A stretch of 6,067 bases of DNA from NCBI GenBank assembly GCA_009908585.1, contig JAAAOZ010000313.1, positions 1 to 6,067 on the forward strand, in the 5' to 3' direction. The stretch is from Chloroflexota bacterium. GTDB taxonomy: Bacteria; Chloroflexota; Anaerolineae; B4-G1; SLSP01. The notes under the pieces were generated by a model. It ran no database searches. It saw only the letters and a list, made by a program, of their open reading frames with translations, and had not been told where the DNA came from. Positions 1-4,666 of this stretch are shown piece by piece. The translations under genes and the position numbers were made by a program. Each line of letters opens with the position of its first letter. Positions within the stretch are counted from its first letter, which is position 1.

Positions 1-717
1 CATCAGGGCTTCAACATCTACAACGTAGGATTGTCGTGTGGCTTTTTGGGTCTCTTCATTACCGCGCTGTTGGCCGGGATGGGTTTCGAGATTCCAGCGA
101 CCTTTTATTGGGATGAGCAGTATAGCGCGCGCCTAGGCGGATTTCTCCTGCTCTATTCGCTGAGCATGCTCATCATCGGCTTGATCTTAGGCCGCGGGCG
201 GCGCGGGATCAGCCAAGCGCGCGAGTTGGTGCGGGAAGTGGGCACGCTGCCCACCGATTTCGTCGAGTTATACGGCGCGAGCGCCTCGCTCATCAACATG
301 GGCTTGATCGGCCTGCTGGCCTGGGGCTACATCGCGCTGGTCGGCGGGACCTTCAACGGGCCGACGTTGGGAGGCGCGTTTACGATGATCGGCTTTGCGG
401 CCTTCGGCAAGCACATCCTGAATGTCCCGCCCGTGATGGCCGGCGTCTATGTGGGCAGTTCGCTGCTGATCTGGGAGCCGGCCCAGGCGGGGCCGTTGCT
501 GGCCGCGCTGTTCGCCACGACGTTGGCGCCCATCAGCGGGCGCTTTGGGCCGTTGGTGGGCATCATCGCCGGGGTGGTCCATCTGATGCTGGTGATGCGC
601 ACGGGCGCCTGGCACGCCGGATTAAATTTGTACAACAACGGCTTTGCCGGCGGCTTGACCGCGACGTTGTTCACCAGCCTCATCAGTTGGTGGTCAAGCT
701 GGCGCGAGGAACGATAG
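1..717 (+). CDS. DUF1576-like polytopic membrane protein, C-terminal half (5' end outside window)
   Basis: The reading frame is open from base 1, so the gene begins upstream. The first in-window start-like codon (TTG at 31) is internal, because the ten codons before it (HQGFNIYNVG) belong to a conserved motif. The 238 visible residues are strongly hydrophobic, with about seven or eight membrane segments separated by short loops. Direct evidence of duplication: HQGFNIYNVGLSCG at the window start resembles HAGLNLYNNGFAGG at 613-654, as expected for a protein built from two related halves. From memory this matches the DUF1576 family of uncharacterised bacterial membrane proteins, which are about twice this length. 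The function of the family is not known to me; transport or sensing would be a guess. The protein ends in a short charged tail (SSWREER). Family assignment is fairly likely; the membrane nature is near certain. Confidence 0.78.
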   Translation, partial: HQGFNIYNVGLSCGFLGLFITALLAGMGFEIPATFYWDEQYSARLGGFLLLYSLSMLIIGLILGRGRRGISQARELVREVGTLPTDFVELYGASASLINMGLIGLLAWGYIALVGGTFNGPTLGGAFTMIGFAAFGKHILNVPPVMAGVYVGSSLLIWEPAQAGPLLAALFATTLAPISGRFGPLVGIIAGVVHLMLVMRTGAWHAGLNLYNNGFAGGLTATLFTSLISWWSSWREER

Positions 718-768
718 ATTAGCAGGGTTTCCACGATTGTTGACTCACCAACGGGGAAAGAGAATTTA

Positions 769-792
769 ACACAAAGACGCAAGGGAGCAAAG
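769..792 (+). repeat. Imperfect octanucleotide tandem repeat, three units
   Basis: Three adjacent 8-base units read acacaaag, acgcaagg and gagcaaag. They share the pattern NNNCAARG. From memory, similar ACGCAAAG-type runs are scattered in intergenic DNA of several environmental bacteria. The copies are degenerate and few, so this may be chance or a decayed low-complexity element. Confidence 0.4.
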
Positions 793-806
793 CTGCCAAT
801 TTTTTT

Positions 807-834
807 AACTTTAAACTTGCAACTCGGTTACTGT
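807..834 (+). repeat. Heptanucleotide repeat array A
   Basis: Phased heptads read aacttta, aacttgc, aactcgg and a decayed ttactgt. The first three share AACTYNN. The same unit recurs in the same orientation at 1036-1056, on the other side of the palindrome cluster. This resembles the short tandemly repeated heptamers (STRR type) described in cyanobacterial intergenic DNA; the function is unknown. Confidence 0.5.
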
Positions 835-859
835 CACAGAGTATTCGCCACTGCGCCGC

Positions 860-881
860 GCCGATGGTTGAAACCATCGGC
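860..881. repeat. Perfect 10-bp inverted repeat
   Basis: GCCGATGGTT at 860-869 is followed by a 2-base centre (GA) and its exact reverse complement at 872-881. As RNA it would form a stem of about 8 bp with a hexaloop. No T-tract follows on either strand, so it is not an intrinsic terminator. It is the first of a run of palindromes that reaches 1002. Confidence 0.7.
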
Positions 882-984
882 TGATATCCAAAGTGCGAAG
901 TTGGCACGAGCCAACCAAAAACGCACTGGGATTGCTTTTTGAGCGGTTTTTCAACCCGTTTTTAACGGGTTTCGTGTATCAGCC
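879..984. other. Candidate multi-helix structured element
   Basis: GGCTGATA (879-886) is the exact reverse complement of TATCAGCC (977-984) and could close a domain of about 105 nt. Three further pairings nest inside. AGTGCG (892-897) pairs with CGCACT (922-927), and within it GTTGGC (900-905) pairs with GCCAAC (910-915) around an ACGA tetraloop. ATTGCT (931-936) pairs with AGCGGT (942-947), using two G-U pairs on the + strand. AACCCGTT (953-960) pairs with AACGGGTT (964-971) around TTT. This is either a structured RNA or 5' leader or a composite interspersed palindromic repeat. The helices are seen directly; expression and function are inference. The 860-881 and 982-1002 palindromes compete with the closing helix. 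Confidence 0.5.
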
Positions 985-1002
985 TCGAATTCATTCGTAG
1001 GC
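982..1002. repeat. Near-perfect inverted repeat
   Basis: GCCTCGAAT (982-990) faces ATTCGTAGGC (993-1002) across a TC centre, with a single unpaired T at 998. It overlaps the 3' arm of the long-range helix ending at 984, so the two could be alternative structures. No poly-T follows. Confidence 0.55.
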
Positions 1003-1035
1003 GGGCCAAGCGGCGAAATCTTTAAGACACTAGCC

Positions 1036-1056
1036 AACTCGTAACTTGTAACTTAT
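1036..1056 (+). repeat. Heptanucleotide repeat array B
   Basis: Three phased heptads read aactcgt, aacttgt and aacttat, and end 5 bases before the Shine-Dalgarno sequence of the next gene. They share their unit with the array at 807-834. The position just upstream of a ribosome binding site means they probably lie in the leader or promoter of the gene at 1077, so a regulatory role is possible but not shown. Confidence 0.5.
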
Positions 1057-1061
1057 TTTTC

Positions 1062-1067
1062 AAGGAG
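1062..1067 (+). promoter_or_regulatory. Shine-Dalgarno for the mini-GHKL gene
   Basis: AAGGAG ends 9 bases before the ATG at 1077 and fixes that start. It is one of only two strong ribosome binding sites in the window; the other serves threonine synthase. Confidence 0.8.
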
Positions 1068-1076
1068 TGTGAGAAA

Positions 1077-1430
1077 ATGCTACGAGAAAAGCAGAAGATT
1101 ATCCGAGTGATGGATGAGTTACTCAACTATATGCTTCGTTCTCATCCGGCCGAGATAACGATCACGATTGAAGAATTGCCCGACCGGGTGCAGATGACCG
1201 TGGAAGACATCGGCGTGCAGTTGAGCGAGGCAGATTGTCGAGAAGCGCAACGGCTCCTCAATTCCCCGCGTCACAACGAGATGCAGGATTATTACGGCGG
1301 CCTGGCCGGCGAAGAGTCGCTCTATCCGCAGAACTTGCGCATCGTGGGTATGATGGTGGATGGCGGCCGCTTGGAAAATTGCGAAGGCGGCACACGCCTT
1401 TCTATCTGGTGGGAAACTGAGTCAACCTAG
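1077..1430 (+). CDS. Small (117 aa) GHKL-ATPase-like protein, degenerate
   Basis: The ATG start is set by AAGGAG at 1062-1067. The protein is soluble, with no signal peptide or membrane segment. I do not recognise a named family, but its layout follows a histidine-kinase ATPase (GHKL) domain. It has an N-box-like helix (MDELLNYML, residues 12-20) and two beta strands (EITITIEEL, VQMTVEDIG). A D-x-G motif at D44-G46 mimics the kinase VxDxG box. A loop follows (DYYGGLAGE, 71-79), then a C-terminal block, LRIVGMMVDGGRLE plus GGTRLSIWW (87-112), that parallels the final G-box helix, GG turn and GT-strand of kinases. It has no phospho-accepting histidine domain, and the glycine lid is poorly kept, so ATP binding is uncertain. 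It could be an anti-sigma-like or kinase-derived binding module. Downstream of a DUF1576-like gene, it may be that protein's soluble partner (inference). A GC-rich hairpin follows it. Confidence 0.75.
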   Translation: MLREKQKIIRVMDELLNYMLRSHPAEITITIEELPDRVQMTVEDIGVQLSEADCREAQRLLNSPRHNEMQDYYGGLAGEESLYPQNLRIVGMMVDGGRLENCEGGTRLSIWWETEST

Positions 1431-1478
1431 GCCCTTCTCCGAATCCCTGCGGGGGTTGCTTGCTTTAGGCCTTAAAAT

Positions 1479-1504
1479 GCCCCGGTCAAATAGACAACCG
1501 GGGC
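1479..1504. terminator. GC-rich hairpin, possible terminator
   Basis: GCCCCGGT (1479-1486) pairs perfectly with ACCGGGGC (1497-1504) around a 10-base loop. It lies 48 bases after the mini-GHKL stop and ahead of the candidate kinase promoter, where a terminator is expected. On the + strand no T-run follows, so it is not a textbook intrinsic terminator. On the - strand the stem is followed by ATTTTAAG, a weak T-tract. It may instead act as an mRNA 3'-end stabiliser. Confidence 0.4.
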
Positions 1505-1549
1505 CACAATCCATTTCCAAGCGACTGAATTCACTTTCAATCTATGGCT

Positions 1550-1579
1550 TTGAACTATTCCGTAAATCCAATTTATAAC
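1550..1579 (+). promoter_or_regulatory. Candidate sigma-70-type promoter for the kinase gene
   Basis: TTGAAC (1550-1555) and TATAAC (1574-1579) are separated by 18 bases, close to the -35/-10 consensus. Transcription would start near 1586, only about 8 bases before the ATG at 1594. The absence of any Shine-Dalgarno sequence there fits a leaderless or near-leaderless transcript. The stretch is AT-rich, so chance matches are possible. Confidence 0.4.
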
Positions 1580-1593
1580 TTGAAATCGACAAA

Positions 1594-1803
1594 ATGACAT
1601 TTAAAATCTTCAATCAATTATTGGAAGTTCCATCGACAGACACAGAGGATGCACGCCGGCGTAGGCTGCTCAACGTTCTGCTAATCGGTATGTATGGTAT
1701 ATCCCTCCTGATGTTAATTGCTATGACAATTGTGACGGTAATTAACCAAAACATACAGAGTGACTATATTCGGATAGGCTCCAATATAGGGGGATTTTTT
1801 TAG
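1594..1803 (+). pseudogene. 5' fragment of membrane histidine kinase gene, ends at a frame change
   Basis: These 69 residues begin at the first ATG after an in-frame stop at 1576. They comprise a short cytoplasmic N-terminus, an arginine cluster (RRRR, residues 21-24) and one clear membrane helix (about residues 25-50). The frame then stops at TAG 1801-1803, immediately after TTT TTT within a G5-A-T7 run. The next membrane segments continue without a break in the -1 frame, open from 1764 and on to 2981. Adding one T to the run would read ...IGGFFLGGGVIYLINRYW, a natural second membrane helix. So this is the start of the kinase gene rather than a separate protein. The cause could be a real mutation, an assembly homopolymer error or functional slippage. 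There is no Shine-Dalgarno sequence before the ATG. Confidence 0.65.
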
Positions 1804-1812
1804 GAGGAGGGG
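1789..1812 (+). other. Homopolymer frame-change site followed by an SD-like purine run
   Basis: Five Gs (1789-1793), A, then seven Ts (1795-1801) run into the stop TAG (1801-1803) and a purine run AGGAGGAGGGG (1802-1812). A Phe-tRNA on TTT 1798-1800 could slip back one base to TTT 1797-1799 with full pairing, and the next codon would be TTA in the kinase frame. The purine run is a strong Shine-Dalgarno match, but no ATG, GTG or TTG in the kinase frame lies at a usable distance behind it. Confidence 0.5.
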
Positions 1813-1937
1813 TAATCTACTTAATTAATCGTTACTGGTCAGGCGAGATAGCTGGTTCTATCTTTTTACTCCTGTTAACTATTATTTTTGCCTTTACAGA
1901 TACCCCTCAGCAAGTAGTAGAAGGGCGAGCGCTATTT

Positions 1938-2981
1938 TTGTTTACGATTCCTATCCTCATGGCCAGTGTAATCCTCCGACCTTGGGCTAGTTTTGTGGTT
2001 GCTGGCGTATGTAGCTTTTTAATACATTTTATCGCAATAACTCATTTAGAAGCCTACGCCCAAGGTACGCCTCCTATTCCAACTATGCTTGGCTTCTTCA
2101 CCGTAGCTATTGTCTCCTGGCTCTCTGCCCACAGCCTTGAAAACGCGCTAGCCGATCTTCGAGACATCAACGAGGAACTAGATCAGCGCGTCGAAGAGCG
2201 CACCCGCGAATTAGCCACCATGAATCAGAGGCTACAAGCCTACACCCAAGAGCTTGAGGAAAGCAACGCGGAGTTGGATGCCTTCGTCCACACCGTCGCC
2301 CACGATCTCAAGGGGCCGATGAGCATCATCAGCGGGTTCAGCGAGCTATTGATTGAGCGCTCCCACCGTTGGTCTCGCGAGAAGATCCAAGACACCTCGC
2401 GCCGCATCAAGCGCACCAGCAAGAAGATGACCAACATCATCGATGAGCTATTGTGGCTGGCCAGCGTGCGAAAGCAGAAGAACATCGACGTTGAGCCGCT
2501 CCCGATGGACGAGATTGTGGCCGAGGCGATTGAGCGTTTGCAGGAGATGATCGCCGCACATCAGGCCGACATCATCGTACCGGCCTTGTGGCCTGTGGCG
2601 GTCGGCTACGCGCCTTGGATTGAAGAGGTATGGATCAATTACATCAGCAACGCGATTAAATACGGGGGGAATCCACCGCGCGTGGAGCTGGGCGCTACCA
2701 AAATCAGGGAGGATGACGGGCAATCGATGGTTCGTTTTTGGATTCGAGACAACGGCGCCGGCTTGTCGGAAGAAGAACAGGCACAGCTCTTCACACAGTT
2801 CACCCAACTCCAGATGAGTCGCTTGAGAGGATACGGCTTGGGGTTATCAATCGTCCAGCGCATCGTAGAGAAACTCCAGGGCGATGTGGGCGTCGAAAGC
2901 AAGCCGGGTCAGGGCAGCACCTTCTACTTCACGCTTCCGATAGCAGACACAGACGATCATCACATCTTGCAAAGCGATTAA
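1938..2981 (+). CDS. Membrane sensor histidine kinase (main body)
   Basis: This is a HisKA/HATPase_c sensor kinase that autophosphorylates a histidine and would pass phosphate to a response regulator. Counting from the TTG at 1938, membrane helices occupy about residues 1-65. A coiled-coil signalling helix follows (about 70-115, with VEERTREL). The phospho-acceptor H122 lies in AHDLKGP. The ATPase domain has an N-box (NYISNAIKYGG, 234-244), DNGAG (271-275), an F-box-like LFTQF, a G-box GYGLGLSIV (298-306) and a C-terminal GQGSTFYFTLP. All key catalytic motifs are present. The TTG start is doubtful: the frame is open back to 1764 and encodes two more helices (GGGVIYLINR; GSIFLLLLTIIFAF), so the intact gene is probably 1594-2981 with a frame change near 1795 (about 462 residues, six helices). 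The membrane part is AT-rich and the kinase part GC-richer. No receiver protein is adjacent. Kinase identity is very secure; the start is not. Confidence 0.85.
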   Translation: MFTIPILMASVILRPWASFVVAGVCSFLIHFIAITHLEAYAQGTPPIPTMLGFFTVAIVSWLSAHSLENALADLRDINEELDQRVEERTRELATMNQRLQAYTQELEESNAELDAFVHTVAHDLKGPMSIISGFSELLIERSHRWSREKIQDTSRRIKRTSKKMTNIIDELLWLASVRKQKNIDVEPLPMDEIVAEAIERLQEMIAAHQADIIVPALWPVAVGYAPWIEEVWINYISNAIKYGGNPPRVELGATKIREDDGQSMVRFWIRDNGAGLSEEEQAQLFTQFTQLQMSRLRGYGLGLSIVQRIVEKLQGDVGVESKPGQGSTFYFTLPIADTDDHHILQSD

Positions 2982-2988
2982 CCCGCCT

Positions 2989-4119
2989 ATGCAAAGCTAC
3001 GGTCTGGCCTCAATCAGCGAATTTTTAGGCGATTTCATCGTCTATCGGAATCTGTCGCCGATGGACGCGCGGCTGCCGGATTTGGACGCCGTGCGCGAAG
3101 CCGCCGCGATCCCGCCGGGCGTCACGCCGCGCAAGAGCGAGCCGACCTATGCCCGCGTCATCGCGCGGATGTTGCAGGCCGCGCGCGAAATCAAGGCGCC
3201 AAGTACAGCGCTGCGGCGTGTGCTCTACGTGGGCGATACGGAGGTCAACGACGGCGGCGCCTTCCACAACCTGCGCGCCGCGACCGGCTGGCCGGGGATG
3301 GCCTTCATCGGCGCGGAGACGGACGCCTCCGCTCAAGTCACCGTGCGCGACGACCTCTACCTGGCCAATCGCTGGGCCGCACTGACCGATTTTGACGCCT
3401 ACTGCCGCGCGCACGCTCTCCCCATCGACGCGCACACCGCCGTCATCATCGATCTGGATAAGACGGCCATCGGCGCGCGCGGGCGCAACGACCATGTGAT
3501 CAACGCGGCGCGCGTGGCCGCCGTGCGTCACACCGTCGATGGCCTGCTCGGCGATGCCTTCGACGCAGCGCGCTTCGAGGCAGCCTACGACATGCTAAAT
3601 CAGCCCCAGTTCCATTCATTCACCACGGATAATCAAGACTACCTCGCCTACATCTGCCTCGTCATTGGGGGCGATTTCATCACACTGGAGACACTGGTAG
3701 ATGACATCCGCGCCGAGCGATGGCCGAATTTCACAGCCTTCATCGCCCACGTCGATGCGCGACGCACGGCTCTCCCGGCCGACCTGCGCGCCATCCACGC
3801 GGAGATTTACGCGCGCGTCCAGGCCGGCGATCCCACGCCCTTCAAGGCCTTCCGCCGCCAGGAGTACCGTGAGACCGTCGCGCGGATGGGCCACCTCCCG
3901 GCCGATGCGTCCGTCGCGACGCTGCTGGCGGATGAGATCGTTCTCACGCAGGAGGTGCGGTCGATGGCGCTGGCATGGCGCAAGCGCGGCGCGCTCCTCT
4001 TTGGCCTCTCCGACAAACCCGACGAGGCCTCGATCTCCACCGAAGCGCTGGCCGCGCAGGGCTACCGTCCCATCCACCAAACCGCCACCCACGCCGTCGG
4101 CGCCGACGCGACTGGATGA
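2989..4119 (+). CDS. HAD-superfamily hydrolase-like protein with permuted motif order
   Basis: The protein has 376 residues and is soluble. The nucleophile motif DLDKT (D155, D157) sits in the middle, after a hydrophobic strand (TAVIID), as in HAD motif I. A helical insert of about 170 residues follows, the size of a C1 cap. Then LLFGLSDKP (S341) looks like motif II. The protein ends only 35 residues later, with no room for motifs III and IV. These seem to be at the N-terminus instead: PRKSEP (K49) then LYVGDTEVND (G82-D88, followed by GGAFHNL), a textbook motif III to IV arrangement. The order III-IV-I-cap-II suggests a circularly permuted HAD fold or a fusion of two HAD pieces. The substrate is unknown, and phosphatase activity is inferred. 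The start ATG at 2989 lies 7 bases after the kinase stop, without a Shine-Dalgarno sequence; M25 (3061) is an alternative start. It overlaps the next gene by ATGA. Confidence 0.75.
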   Translation: MQSYGLASISEFLGDFIVYRNLSPMDARLPDLDAVREAAAIPPGVTPRKSEPTYARVIARMLQAAREIKAPSTALRRVLYVGDTEVNDGGAFHNLRAATGWPGMAFIGAETDASAQVTVRDDLYLANRWAALTDFDAYCRAHALPIDAHTAVIIDLDKTAIGARGRNDHVINAARVAAVRHTVDGLLGDAFDAARFEAAYDMLNQPQFHSFTTDNQDYLAYICLVIGGDFITLETLVDDIRAERWPNFTAFIAHVDARRTALPADLRAIHAEIYARVQAGDPTPFKAFRRQEYRETVARMGHLPADASVATLLADEIVLTQEVRSMALAWRKRGALLFGLSDKPDEASISTEALAAQGYRPIHQTATHAVGADATG

Positions 4120-4577
4120 TCTTCGGGCACCTGGCCCTCTCGGCCTTGGAACATCGCTACTTGGACGCCGACCTCGTGCCGGTGATGGTCGCGGGCCTCG
4201 CGCCTGATCTGGTGGACAAAACCGCGTGCCAGATCCTCCGGGCGACGCCCAGCGGCCGGATGTGGGGCCACACCTTGATCGGCCTGGCGCTCTCCACCCT
4301 GCTGATCGATCTGCTGTGGGGCAAGCGCGCCGCGCGGAGCTGGGCGCTCGGCTATCTGGGACATCTCCTCGGCGACCTGAACGGCCTTCTTCCCTGGTTC
4401 TATCCCTTCGTCAGCTACGATTTCAAGCCCTCGCCGAGTATCTGGCGCGTCCTGCGCGATTTTCTACGCAATCCTGTTCGTCTCAGCGGAGAGATTGCGC
4501 TGACCATTTGGGCCATCGTGGCCGTATGGGATGAGGCAGTGCACATCAGGGTCTCCAAGATCCAAGAATCTAGATAA
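4116..4577 (+). CDS. YdjM/DUF457-like membrane-bound metal-dependent hydrolase
   Basis: The ATG overlaps the stop of the HAD gene (ATGA at 4116-4119), which favours translational coupling; the frame extends upstream, but only as a shadow of the HAD gene. The protein has 153 residues. It resembles the LexA-regulated YdjM family (PF04307 type) of predicted inner-membrane metal hydrolases. The His/Asp pattern that would bind metal is in place: H5 in FGH, D31 in LAPDLVD, H52 in WGHTLIG, and H83/D87 in GYLGHLLGDLNG. Membrane segments lie at about residues 18-30, 50-68, 75-97 and 125-140. The biochemical activity of the family is not established to my knowledge. After about residue 105 the sequence is less conserved-looking and ends in a basic tail. 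Assignment is from motifs only. Confidence 0.75.
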   Translation: MIFGHLALSALEHRYLDADLVPVMVAGLAPDLVDKTACQILRATPSGRMWGHTLIGLALSTLLIDLLWGKRAARSWALGYLGHLLGDLNGLLPWFYPFVSYDFKPSPSIWRVLRDFLRNPVRLSGEIALTIWAIVAVWDEAVHIRVSKIQESR

Positions 4578-4654
4578 TTTCAGGACCTCTCGACGTGCCT
4601 GCGCTTATCGGGAACGCCTCGCCCCAACAATCATTTTACAGAAATTTCACAGAC

Positions 4655-4659
4655 GGAGG
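4655..4659 (+). promoter_or_regulatory. Shine-Dalgarno deciding the threonine synthase start
   Basis: GGAGG ends 7 bases before ATG 4667. The frame is open further upstream to an ATG at 4595, but that one has no ribosome binding site and would add 24 residues not expected in front of the zinc ribbon. Confidence 0.8.
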
Positions 4660-4666
4660 CACTATT

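Larger units (their letters stand above)
718..1076. other. Gene-free, repeat-rich intergenic region
   Basis: These 359 bases between the DUF1576-like gene and the mini-GHKL gene contain no convincing reading frame. The short minus-strand frames here run through repeats and lack ribosome binding sites. From left to right the region holds an imperfect octad repeat (769-792), an AACTTNN heptad array (807-834), a cluster of inverted repeats (860-1002), a second heptad array (1036-1056) and the Shine-Dalgarno sequence of the next gene (1062-1067). I see no clear intrinsic terminator for the upstream gene and no strong sigma-70 promoter, although a promoter for the gene at 1077 should lie in this stretch. 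Confidence 0.7.

Noticed and set aside
719..907. 62-residue minus-strand reading frame in the intergenic region
   Set aside because: It runs through repeats and palindromes, has no ribosome binding site and no recognisable domain.
860..1056. CRISPR array
   Set aside because: The repeats are short palindromes and heptads, without identical 25-40 base repeats separated by unique spacers, and there are no cas genes.
1796..1802. Classical T TTT TTA slippery heptamer for programmed -1 frameshifting
   Set aside because: The heptamer is present but out of phase with the incoming frame, whose codons are TTT 1795-1797 and TTT 1798-1800. Only single-tRNA slippage at TTT-TAG would work.
1802..1830. 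AGGAGGAGGGG as ribosome binding site for internal initiation of the kinase
   Set aside because: No ATG, GTG or TTG in the kinase frame lies within usable distance; only ATC and ATT codons are near.
1938..1940. TTG as the real start of the histidine kinase
   Set aside because: The same frame is open back to 1764 and encodes further membrane helices, and no Shine-Dalgarno sequence sits at a good distance. It is an artefact of the frame change upstream.
3025..4092. Long minus-strand and alternative-frame reading frames opposite the HAD gene
   Set aside because: They are arginine/alanine/proline-rich shadows expected in GC-rich DNA; the + strand frame carries HAD motifs.
4595..4666. Upstream start for threonine synthase
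   Set aside because: It has no Shine-Dalgarno sequence, whereas ATG 4667 has GGAGG 7 bases before it and places the zinc ribbon at the N-terminus.
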